A stretch of DNA of 64,000 bases from Cytobacillus oceanisediminis (GTDB taxonomy: Bacteria > Bacillota > Bacilli > Bacillales > Cytobacillaceae). Below are positions 26,895-34,088 of the stretch, piece by piece. Where the stretch lies: the NCBI RefSeq assembly GCF_007830235.1, contig NZ_VLKI01000024.1:1-64000 (forward strand). The letters are read 5' to 3'. Below the pieces are notes generated by a model. The model worked only from the letters and a program-made list of their open reading frames with translations. It was not told where the DNA came from and did no database searches. How positions within the stretch are numbered: position 1 is the first letter of the stretch; the number at the start of each line of letters is the position of its first letter. The translations under genes and the position numbers were made by a program.

Positions 26895-28325
26895 TTGGAT
26901 GCACAGACAACGACGTCAGACCCTAGTCTAAAGACAGAAACAAGCAAAAAGAAAAAATGGGAAATGCCGGACACCTATGTCATCCTTTTCCTTGTTTTGC
27001 TTTTAGCCGTCATCGCTACATACCTTGTACCCGCCGGCTCGTTTGAAAGGGAGGCAGTTGATGGGGTAGAACGGGTAGTCCCTGGCACCTATGCAGAAAC
27101 GGAAGGGAATCCAGCCGGATTTATGGATATTTTTCTCGCCCTGCAGACAGGTATGGTTCAATCGGGCGGGTTAATTTTCCTTGTCCTATTTGCCGGCGGA
27201 GCTTTTGAGGTAGTTGAACGATCAGGAGCAATAAAAGGAGGAATCCTTCGCGCTGTTTCGAAAACACAGGGAAAGGAATTTTGGCTGATTGCGATTGTTT
27301 CCGTTTTGTTTGCACTGGGCGGAGCCGTTGGGGCTGTAGCAAACTCCGTTATTCCTTTTGTGGCAATCGGACTTATTATTACGAGGGCGTTGAAGCTGGA
27401 TGCACTTGTTGCGGTTTCAATTACTTTTGGTGCCACCTTTGCCGGCTTTAATGTCGGATTTTTAAATCCATATACTGTCGGCATTGCCCAATCGATTGCC
27501 GATATCCCCTTATTCTCCGGAATGGCTCTTAGGCTGATCGCTTTTGCTGTTATTGTTGGAGCTACCATTTTGTACACATGGCGCTATGCCAAGAAGGTTC
27601 TCGATGACCCTTCCAAAAGTCTTGTTGGGGTGGCTGCTGAAGATTCCTCTGCTGAGGAGAATCTAAAAGCACCTTTTACAGCCCGCCACAAGCTAATCCT
27701 GGGTTTTGTTGGATTATCCCTTCTATTCTTTATATACGCGACCATCCAATTTAAATGGACGATTGATCACATGGCCGCCTTTTTTATCATTATCGGACTC
27801 GTTTCCGGCATCATGGCCGGCATGAATTATAATCAAGTAGCCCTGACTTTCCTGGAAGGCTGTCAAAAGCTTGTCTATGGAGCACTGATCATCGGGGTAG
27901 CGCGTGCGATATTGATTGTGATGGAGGATGCCAGTATTCTGGATACATTTGTACAGGCTTTATCCATTCCTCTTGAAGGACTATCACCCATACTGGCAAC
28001 AATCGGAATGTTCATTTCCAACGCTGTACTGAACTTCCTGGTTCCATCCGGAAGCGGCCAAGCCATGATCTCCATGCCCATACTGGCCCCGCTTGCAGAC
28101 ATGATCGGCATCACCCGGCAGGTCGCTGTCCAAGCCTACCAATTCGGCGACGGCTTCACCAACAGCATCTTCCCAACCTCGGGACCGCTCATGGCAAGTC
28201 TCGCTGTAGCCGGGGTCCCCTGGATCAAGTGGGCAAAATGGATGCTGCCGCTGTTTCTCATCTGGTGTGTCATTGCGGTGATCATGCTGAGCGTGGGAGT
28301 TTTGATAAATTGGGGCCCGGTGTAA
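26895..28325 (+). CDS. YfcC-family membrane carrier (DcuC/anaerobic C4-dicarboxylate-type superfamily)
   Basis: This carrier of about 476 residues has around 12 membrane helices, a hydrophilic N terminus (KKKKWEMPDTY) and the re-entrant-type motifs GAVANSVIPFVAIGL, GFNVGFLNPYTVGIAQ and NFLVPSGSGQAM, the last being a hallmark of this superfamily. YfcC relatives are annotated as amino acid, peptide or carboxylate carriers; the substrate here is unknown. An intact secreted deacylase gene lies next to it on the opposite strand and a remnant of a paralogue on the other side, so a role in taking up released amino acids is a fair inference. The frame is open from 26793, but TGGAGGG at 26877-26883 and a membrane-protein N terminus point to TTG 26895. 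Confidence 0.75.
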   Translation: MDAQTTTSDPSLKTETSKKKKWEMPDTYVILFLVLLLAVIATYLVPAGSFEREAVDGVERVVPGTYAETEGNPAGFMDIFLALQTGMVQSGGLIFLVLFAGGAFEVVERSGAIKGGILRAVSKTQGKEFWLIAIVSVLFALGGAVGAVANSVIPFVAIGLIITRALKLDALVAVSITFGATFAGFNVGFLNPYTVGIAQSIADIPLFSGMALRLIAFAVIVGATILYTWRYAKKVLDDPSKSLVGVAAEDSSAEENLKAPFTARHKLILGFVGLSLLFFIYATIQFKWTIDHMAAFFIIIGLVSGIMAGMNYNQVALTFLEGCQKLVYGALIIGVARAILIVMEDASILDTFVQALSIPLEGLSPILATIGMFISNAVLNFLVPSGSGQAMISMPILAPLADMIGITRQVAVQAYQFGDGFTNSIFPTSGPLMASLAVAGVPWIKWAKWMLPLFLIWCVIAVIMLSVGVLINWGPV

Positions 28326-28330
28326 AAACG

Positions 28331-28362
28331 GGTACCAGGTACCACCCGAATTTTGCCGAATT
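28331..28362 (+). repeat. Intergenic repeat A, copy 2
   Basis: GGTACCAGGTACCACCCG then AATTTTGCCGAATT, directly after the carrier stop codon and before its terminator. Same orientation as copies at 26511 and 31776. Confidence 0.7.
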
Positions 28363-28369
28363 GTATTAA

Positions 28370-28411
28370 AAAAGAGAGCCTCCCTCGCAGGGGACTCTCT
28401 TCGTTCTGTTT
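28370..28411 (+). terminator. Terminator of the carrier gene
   Basis: GAGAGCCTCCC pairs with GGGGACTCTC around a 5-base loop, followed by TTCGTTCTGTTTT. The T-run is broken, so strength is uncertain. Confidence 0.5.
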
Positions 28412-28521
28412 TAATTATAGTCAAATTCTATATTTAACAGGTATTCAGCTAATTTTTGAGCCTTTGTCTCATCTAACAACCCAGATGGCATAGCTCCTCG
28501 ACCGTATAGAAGTATCTTCAT
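28411..28521 (-). pseudogene. 36-residue frame resembling the end of a small cytochrome c
   Basis: ATG 28521 is six bases after AGGAG and opens a frame ending at TAA 28411. The peptide carries YGRGAMPSGLLDETKAQKLA, which looks like the C-terminal helix region of cytochrome c551-type proteins, where a Met in a GAMP-type motif is the second haem ligand. The CxxCH haem site is absent and an in-frame TAG lies just upstream, so this is a gene fragment, or a short peptide that happens to use a good ribosome binding site. Confidence 0.4.
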
Positions 28522-28611
28522 GATGAACTCCTGCTAATACAATATATTTTTGTTATCGGCCAAAAGCTTAAAAATTCCAGCAGTTTACAAATTTTATTCT
28601 GAGGAAAGCAG

Positions 28612-28642
28612 AAAAAAGGCAGAGAATTTCTCTGCCTTAAGT
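28612..28642 (-). terminator. Terminator of the deacylase gene
   Basis: AAGGCAGAGA pairs with TCTCTGCCTT around a 3-base loop, followed on the minus strand by a T-run. It lies about 30 bases after the deacylase stop. Confidence 0.75.
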
Positions 28643-28668
28643 GGTTTAACAATTTGCACTAACACGTA

Positions 28669-30624
28669 TTAATCTACCTTTAATTTTCCCTTTAAAGTAC
28701 CGCTATACTGATAATCTTCACCAACCTTAATTCGAATTGCTTCTTTCCCAGTAAACGGATCTTCCTCATCAATCGTAACAAGAACAGGGACGGACTTTTC
28801 GGAGTGCTTTAATTTAACTGTTCCAGTAAAGCTTGCCCAACCCTTATAGGTCTGCAGGAATCCAAGTTCATCAAGTTTAATATGTACATTGTTCTCTTTG
28901 TCGATAATTTGAAGCTTAGCTTTAGATTGTGTTTGATCGGCGTTTTGTTCAACCATGATATTAACCTTAGGCCCATGAGCTTTATCATTAACAAGCTGGC
29001 CTTTTGCTGAAACTTTATGAGCCTCATTGAAGCTCATTGGCCGGCTTGGCATGTCATAGCTGCGCTCAAGAGCTTTTCCTACCTGGACACCCGTTGGTTC
29101 CCCGTTCTTTATCGCAAATTGCCCATCGATAATCACATGCTCAATCCCTTCCGCATACTGTTTAGGATTATCAAAAGTGGCTTTATCGGTTACTGTATCC
29201 GCATCAAATACCGTAATATCAGCTACCATCCCTTCGGCAATAAATCCGCGGTCAACCATTCCTATGATATTCGCAGGAAGGCCGGTCATTTTTTGAACAG
29301 CTTCTTCCAAAGATAATAACCCGTCTTCTCTCACAAGCTTCCCTAAAACTCTTGGCTTAGTTCCATACCTTCTCGGGTGGGTGCTGCTTGAAACAGTCGC
29401 TCCACCATCAGAAGCAATGGCGGTCGTAGGGTTTTTAAGTATCCGTTCGAAATCTTCCTGGTGGCCAAAGAAATAGATGGTTCTTATGTTCCCTTCTCTT
29501 TCAAGGATCTGCATAGTCGCTTCTCCAGGTGAAACACCTTGTTCCGCGGCTATATCCCCTAATGTTGTTTGCTTTGTCGGGAAGTAGACATCACCAGCGT
29601 CTCTTACCCTACTTGCAATCGTGTCATGAATTTCTTCTTCAATTTGTGTGCGCATGGCAGGATCAGCAAAGCGTTTAAGCATCTCTTCCCGGCCGCCATC
29701 CTGTATCCATTGAGGAACAATCGCTGTTAAGCCTGTTTGGCTAGCCAAATAAGGATACTGATCTGCTGCTGCAAAGGTTCCCCGCTTATTGGCATCCTGA
29801 ATCATTTTAATCGTTTCCAGAGATTTTCCCCAGTTGCTCGGACCCATTACCTTCATATGGGTAATAACCGGGACGATTCCTGCACTTTCACCTATTTCTA
29901 TCGTTTCCGCGGTTGCCTCAAGAACGTGATAATTTTCATTTCTGATGTGATTGGGAAAATTCGTTCTCCACTTTTCGGCCACACTGACAACATCAATGAC
30001 TTCCTTTATTTTCGCGTAATTTCCCGGAGCGTAGAATAAGCCTGCAGAAACTCCCCAGGCTCCTTTTTGGAGAGCTGTTTCGATTAGTGACTGCATATCG
30101 GATATTTCTTCAGAAGTGGCACGGCGATCGTCATACCCCACTACCTCCTCCCAAACTGAATTAAACCCAATATAACTTCCCACATTGATGGCCAGACCCT
30201 TTTCCTCCAGCTCGGACATATAGGAAAGATCAACCGGACCTCCACCATCCGGGCTTATCATTTCAGTCGTAACCCCTTGGGTTAATGAGCTTTTTGCCGT
30301 TGTTAGTACGTCAGTATCCGCATGGCTGTGCATATCAATAAACCCTGGAGAAACAATTTTACCCGCTACATTGATTTCACTTTTTCCACTTGCTCCATCC
30401 AAGTTTCCAATCGATTGGATATTCCCGTCAGATATTCCAATATCGGCCTTATAGCGCTTTGAACCCGTACCGTCAATAATCGTGCCACCCTGAAGGATCA
30501 AATCAAATTCCTGTTTAGATTTCTCCTTTGATTGGCCGGTTTGAGGGTATCCTACAAATAAAATTCCCACAAGCAAAACAACAGATAATGTTAGCGACAG
30601 AAAACTTTTGCTTAACCTTTTCAC
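28669..30624 (-). CDS. Exported N-acyl-D-amino-acid deacylase (amidohydrolase family)
   Basis: The precursor has about 651 residues. A signal peptide or N-terminal anchor (SFLSLTLSVVLLVGILFVG) is followed by the D-aminoacylase core: LILQGGTIIDGTGS, the HxH metal motif in DMHSHADTD near residue 98, THMKVMGPSNWG, and ASDGG with HPRRYG near the end of the barrel. It should hydrolyse N-acyl-D-amino acids, or related D-amino-acid-containing compounds, outside the membrane. The last 100 or so residues form an extra beta-rich domain not typical of D-aminoacylases; a broken second copy of that domain lies at 26560-26775. GTG 30624 follows GGGAGGCATAAAG, so the 21 codons further up are excluded. Confidence 0.8.
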   Translation of the reverse strand: MKRLSKSFLSLTLSVVLLVGILFVGYPQTGQSKEKSKQEFDLILQGGTIIDGTGSKRYKADIGISDGNIQSIGNLDGASGKSEINVAGKIVSPGFIDMHSHADTDVLTTAKSSLTQGVTTEMISPDGGGPVDLSYMSELEEKGLAINVGSYIGFNSVWEEVVGYDDRRATSEEISDMQSLIETALQKGAWGVSAGLFYAPGNYAKIKEVIDVVSVAEKWRTNFPNHIRNENYHVLEATAETIEIGESAGIVPVITHMKVMGPSNWGKSLETIKMIQDANKRGTFAAADQYPYLASQTGLTAIVPQWIQDGGREEMLKRFADPAMRTQIEEEIHDTIASRVRDAGDVYFPTKQTTLGDIAAEQGVSPGEATMQILEREGNIRTIYFFGHQEDFERILKNPTTAIASDGGATVSSSTHPRRYGTKPRVLGKLVREDGLLSLEEAVQKMTGLPANIIGMVDRGFIAEGMVADITVFDADTVTDKATFDNPKQYAEGIEHVIIDGQFAIKNGEPTGVQVGKALERSYDMPSRPMSFNEAHKVSAKGQLVNDKAHGPKVNIMVEQNADQTQSKAKLQIIDKENNVHIKLDELGFLQTYKGWASFTGTVKLKHSEKSVPVLVTIDEEDPFTGKEAIRIKVGEDYQYSGTLKGKLKVD

Positions 30625-30995
30625 CTTTATGCCTCCCTTATTTTTCAATCTAAACCAAACGACCCTTTTCGCCCCCTCTATCTCCAATTTTTAACAAACT
30701 AACATTATCACATTTTACTAATTTTTCTAATATTTCAGATAATAATTGATATTAATTAACTAAGACTGAAAATTTCGCCCCCCTAATATTTTCCTAATGA
30801 GCTAGTAAATAAGTCCAGGTTACTCGTAAGAACCAAACTTAGAAAAATATTGGTATTGCCAAATAAAAAAGGACTCCTCTCAGTCCTTTTTGTGGTTTCT
30901 TATGATAGTTTGGAGTTTTTTTAGCAAGAAAAAAGACAAAGAATATCTCTGTCTTTTTAAAGAGTGCCTCTACCATAATCGCAATAGTGGACATT
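30625..30995. other. Gene-free stretch with two stacked terminators
   Basis: Two hairpins lie downstream of the P-domain gene on the minus strand: AAAAAGGACT with AGTCCTTTTT at 30865-30890, and AAAAAGACA with TGTCTTTTT at about 30931-30958. Both have T-runs on either strand, so they should insulate the P-domain gene from the deacylase gene. I see no gene here. Confidence 0.6.
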
Positions 30996-31577
30996 TTATA
31001 ATATCGCCGTGGTGCATTCTTCAGTTTCGGGCGTGGTTATTGTCAATGACCAACTTCCAATAAAACCGCCATGCGTTCCGGGAACATCGTCTCTTACGTA
31101 AAGGCTCCAGGTGCCATTCGGATTCATTCCGATAAAGTTCCCGAGGTTAACGCTTGGAGATGTCTGAGGTGCAGGAGCGGGGAGATTTTCTATAGTTTCA
31201 TAATTGGTTGGCTTATAAACACCTGACTGCAATGAACTAAGACCAGGAAGAAGACTTGTTGCATTGTCGTCAAATGTTAATGTAAGGTCGGATACAAGGA
31301 AAACGGACCCGGTATCAGACATGAGCAAAGTATTGGTTACCCCATCCGGTCCAACAAGCAGGATATCCAAGTCACCAGGGGCGCTGTGACTAAAATCGGA
31401 AAGCGTGACCGTTACCTTAGCGATGACACTTAAGGCACTTGGAATTGAAACGGTAATAGTAGAAGGATAAGGGTGTGCTTTATCAGGGCCTGGATCAATC
31501 TCAATATCACCTGTTCTAAAAGAAAATGGATTGCTTGGAAAAGTCCTGCACACTGTTTTTGAAGGTTTTTCTGCCAA
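30996..31577 (-). CDS. Stand-alone P-domain (proprotein convertase P/Homo B) protein
   Basis: This 193-residue protein is almost entirely one P/Homo B domain: VTVTLSDFSHSAPGDLDILLVGPDG in the first half and GTWSLYVRDDVPGTHGGFIGSWSLTI at the end, the classic jelly-roll motifs. The domain normally follows subtilisin-type proteases or other secreted enzymes and stabilises them. Here there is no catalytic domain and no signal peptide, and the N terminus (MAEKPSKTVCRTFPSNPF) is short. The TTG start sits just after GGAGGTGATG. No partner protease adjoins it. Export route and role are unknown. Confidence 0.75.
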   Translation of the reverse strand: MAEKPSKTVCRTFPSNPFSFRTGDIEIDPGPDKAHPYPSTITVSIPSALSVIAKVTVTLSDFSHSAPGDLDILLVGPDGVTNTLLMSDTGSVFLVSDLTLTFDDNATSLLPGLSSLQSGVYKPTNYETIENLPAPAPQTSPSVNLGNFIGMNPNGTWSLYVRDDVPGTHGGFIGSWSLTITTPETEECTTAIL

Positions 31578-31775
31578 GAAACATCACCTCCTTTCATGAA
31601 TCTATTTATTATATGCACTTGATAGATTGGAAGGAATAATGTTTTTACACATTTATTTAAGAAGTGATAATTAACTATTAGAGTAAAAAAGCAATTAAAT
31701 TCGATCTCGGTACAATCTTTTAAAAAGGGGAGTTTCAAAATTGCTGCCTCACTGAACACCCCTCTCTTAAAAACT

Positions 31776-31806
31776 GGTACCAGGTACCGCCCGAATTTTG
31801 TCGAAT
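31776..31806 (+). repeat. Intergenic repeat A, copy 3
   Basis: GGTACCAGGTACCGCCCG then AATTTTGTCGAAT, in the same orientation as copies at 26511 and 28331. Confidence 0.7.
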
Positions 31807-31861
31807 GCTGAAGCCTGGCTCAAGAAAACAGTGATACCTTCATCATCGAACATCATATACA

Positions 31862-31894
31862 AAAAAGAGAGTTTCCTCAGGAAACTCTCTTTTC
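31862..31894 (-). terminator. Terminator of the LysM-3D gene
   Basis: GAGAGTTTCCT pairs perfectly with its complement across a 2-base loop, with six T on the minus-strand side, just after the stop codon. Confidence 0.8.
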
Positions 31895-31900
31895 ATCTAT

Positions 31901-32455
31901 TTACTTATAAACTTTAATAGTAACAGTCTTGCTTCCCCACTGAAGGGCACGCTGTTTGTTTGAAATGAAGACGTCGATTTTGTTGCCTTTTACGGCTGAT
32001 CCTTTATCTGCTGCAATGGCTTCTCCGTAACCAGGTACATAGACTTTTGAACCTAGCGGAATGACATTTGGATCTACTGAAATGACTTTAGCATAAGGAT
32101 TCTTTTTAAGGTTGATGCCTGTATATGTGATGCCGCTGCATCCTGAGCAGCTGGCTGTATAAGCAGTAGCTGTAACTGTAATTTCTTTGTAGGATTTAGT
32201 TGATGCAGCTTTTACAGCTGTCTTTTTAGGTGCTGATGCTGCAGTTACTTTTAGCACTTGATTAGGCTTGATTGTATCTGATTTCAGGTTATTCCATGAT
32301 TTAATTTGCTGAACCGTAACATCATGCTTCTTGGAGATGGCCCAAAGTGTATCTCCTTTTTTTACGGTATACGTATTTCCGGCGGCTGAAGTGACATTGG
32401 AAAATCCAAACGTTAGAAAAACTGCTGTAACGAAGTATATTAATAGTTTCTTCAA
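31901..32455 (-). CDS. Secreted LysM and 3D-domain cell-wall protein (YocH-like)
   Basis: The 184-residue precursor has a signal peptide of about 24 residues. One LysM domain follows (YTVKKGDTLWAISKKHDVTV, about 28-72), which binds peptidoglycan glycan. A Lys/Ala-rich linker leads to a C-terminal 3D domain with the three Asp-bearing segments SVDPNVIP, AADKGSA and NKIDVFI, related to the MltA barrel. B. subtilis YocH has the same plan and acts as a wall hydrolase under WalKR control; I did not find a convincing WalR box here. The start is TTG after AAAGGAGATAACATT. Confidence 0.85.
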   Translation of the reverse strand: MKKLLIYFVTAVFLTFGFSNVTSAAGNTYTVKKGDTLWAISKKHDVTVQQIKSWNNLKSDTIKPNQVLKVTAASAPKKTAVKAASTKSYKEITVTATAYTASCSGCSGITYTGINLKKNPYAKVISVDPNVIPLGSKVYVPGYGEAIAADKGSAVKGNKIDVFISNKQRALQWGSKTVTIKVYK

Positions 32456-32605
32456 AATGTTATCTCCTTTATGTCCCTTGATAGGAACATATTAACATCG
32501 TAAGATAACAGGAAGATTTCAGTAAAACTCTTTTTTTGTTACAGTTTTTATCGAATTTAATAGAATTGTAATGTTTTTTACCGAAACGATTTATCTCATC
32601 AGAAA

Positions 32606-32640
32606 AACCCTCCCGATTTCAGGAGAGTTTTCTGAACCAA
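32606..32640 (-). terminator. Terminator downstream of the 30-residue peptide gene
   Basis: AGAAAACTCTCC pairs with GGGAGGGTTTTTCT around a 7-base loop on the minus strand, about 10 bases after the peptide stop codon. Confidence 0.65.
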
Positions 32641-32647
32641 AAATCAA

Positions 32648-32740
32648 CTAATTTATTGATTTAAAGGCCATTACCCCTAAAACAGCAAACACCAATAGGA
32701 TGCTTGCCACAGCCAGCAAAAGTAAGATTAGTTTCTTCAT
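32648..32740 (-). CDS. 30-residue hydrophobic peptide overlapping the secreted-protein operon
   Basis: The peptide begins MKKLILLLLAVASILLV and is a single membrane helix with a short polar tail (FKSIN). Its ATG lies within TAAGATG, directly after the stop of the 255-residue secreted protein, and a terminator follows its stop, so it appears to be the last gene of a two-gene transcript. It has no strong ribosome binding site of its own and probably relies on coupling. Function is unknown; a small membrane helper or protective peptide is a guess from the arrangement. Confidence 0.5.
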   Translation of the reverse strand: MKKLILLLLAVASILLVFAVLGVMAFKSIN

Positions 32741-32741
32741 C

Positions 32742-33509
32742 TTATCTTGTATAGAAATAGCCGGAGTATTTGCCATACTTGCTTCCTACTATGCCAATAA
32801 AGACGTTGCCCAGCTGCACAATTCCCAGAGAGCCTAATCCAATTTTATAGTAGAAGATCGCATCTCCATAGTATTTTCCACCGCTTACATAGTGGTCTTT
32901 ATTGGATAGGTCTGTTACGACTGTAGGGTTCCAGTTGCGGTTCACATAGGCTTGCGTTTTAACCGCACTTGTTACTCCATAGCTATTATATTCATAAGTC
33001 CCGACTATTTTATACTCTGTAACACGAACACCCAGTACCCACATCGTTCCCGTCCCAGAAATGGTGTGTGTAAGGGCACTGATACTAACCATCCCATCTT
33101 CACTGGACTGTTCTTCTGTTTTTTCTTCTGTCCATTCAATATCTTCTCTTGTTTCTTTATCAAGCTTGTCCATTTCCCCAGTAAAAACGGCTTCCAGAAT
33201 TTCTGGATCATTTAAAATAGCTAAATACTTCTCTTTTTCCTTTTTGGATAGTTTCTTAAATTCCTCTAATGTAGCTTCAGCATCTTCCACTGCTTCTGCT
33301 GCAGCCGTTTCATCTGTAATGCCAGATTCATATGCATCATCAATCGAGTAGTCTTTTAGATACTTCATATAGGCTTTCGGTGAACTCAAAGGTGAGGTTT
33401 GCGGATCTTGCGGCGCTGCTGCTGCTGAAAGTGGAAGCACGGATGAAAGGAGCAATACCAAAATACTAAATACGGCCAGCCAACTGATTTTTTTCTTTAC
33501 TGATCTCAT
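32742..33509 (-). CDS. Secreted protein of unknown function (possibly bacteriocin-like)
   Basis: The 255-residue precursor has a signal peptide ending near SAAAAP (residue 33). A helical charged middle follows, with LKKLSKKEKEKYLAILNDPE-like features (about residues 80-115: KEKEKYLAILNDPEILEAVF). The C-terminal third is Gly/Tyr-rich and probably beta-stranded (YVSGGKYYGDAIFYYKIG). GGAGGAG precedes the ATG. I do not firmly recognise the family; the layout recalls large secreted antibacterial proteins of the geobacillin 26 type, but I cannot confirm this. A 30-residue membrane peptide gene follows at once and then a terminator. Confidence 0.6.
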   Translation of the reverse strand: MRSVKKKISWLAVFSILVLLLSSVLPLSAAAAPQDPQTSPLSSPKAYMKYLKDYSIDDAYESGITDETAAAEAVEDAEATLEEFKKLSKKEKEKYLAILNDPEILEAVFTGEMDKLDKETREDIEWTEEKTEEQSSEDGMVSISALTHTISGTGTMWVLGVRVTEYKIVGTYEYNSYGVTSAVKTQAYVNRNWNPTVVTDLSNKDHYVSGGKYYGDAIFYYKIGLGSLGIVQLGNVFIGIVGSKYGKYSGYFYTR

Positions 33510-33720
33510 GTTTCTCCTCCAATAGTATGGTTTATTTGAATCTCTCTATGATTCTTTTTTATTATATAAAATATTTTTACAAATTCAACCAGTTCTAGAT
33601 AATTAACCCATAAATAGTCTTATTTACCTATTTTATCCAAAAATATAAACCCTAAAGCATATTGAGTAAATTTCCTTAATTTGCTATTATTTAACAAATA
33701 TACTGGCGGGAGGGATTCTG

Positions 33721-34044
33721 TTGGCCCTATTTAAGCTATATCTGTTTTCACTGCTGGAACTCATCCTTTTCTTAATAGCAGGGTTTCTGTTAACAAACTA
33801 TATTCTTCAGCCTATTTATGAGCTTAGCGGAATAAGGTTTATTGGGAATGTCGGAATTGTCTGGATGGGAGTTTCCTTTATCCTGTTCAGCATAGCCACA
33901 CTATTGCGGACACGATTTTCAAAAGATAAAGGCGCAGCACGTATCCTATTAAAGGACCGTCTGGGGTCTCTTACCTTTTGGGCCATTCTTGCCTGTTCAA
34001 TTGCAGTGGTCATCATTCCTTTTATTAGTGGAAAAATGTATTAA
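33721..34044 (+). CDS. Small membrane protein of unknown function
   Basis: This 107-residue protein has three membrane helices (about residues 5-27, 44-62 and 85-103) and a basic loop RTRFSKDKGAARILLKDR between the last two. The start is TTG with GGGAGGG seven bases before it. It is a lone plus-strand gene facing the SLH-protease gene, and they share one bidirectional terminator. No family was recognised. Confidence 0.65.
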   Translation: MALFKLYLFSLLELILFLIAGFLLTNYILQPIYELSGIRFIGNVGIVWMGVSFILFSIATLLRTRFSKDKGAARILLKDRLGSLTFWAILACSIAVVIIPFISGKMY

Positions 34045-34049
34045 TACCA

Positions 34050-34083
34050 TAAAAAAGAAGGCAGATTTTCTCTGCCTTCTTTC
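34050..34083. terminator. Bidirectional terminator between convergent genes
   Basis: AGAAGGCAGA pairs with TCTGCCTTCT around a 5-base loop, with T-runs on both sides, between the small membrane protein and SLH-protease genes. Confidence 0.75.
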
Positions 34084-34088
34084 CGTTC

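Larger units (their letters stand above)
31578..31900. other. Gene-free stretch with repeat A copy 3 and a terminator
   Basis: This gap holds the third copy of repeat A and the terminator of the LysM-3D gene. A 109-codon minus-strand frame overlapping the P-domain gene start has no ribosome binding site or family look and was not accepted. Confidence 0.5.
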
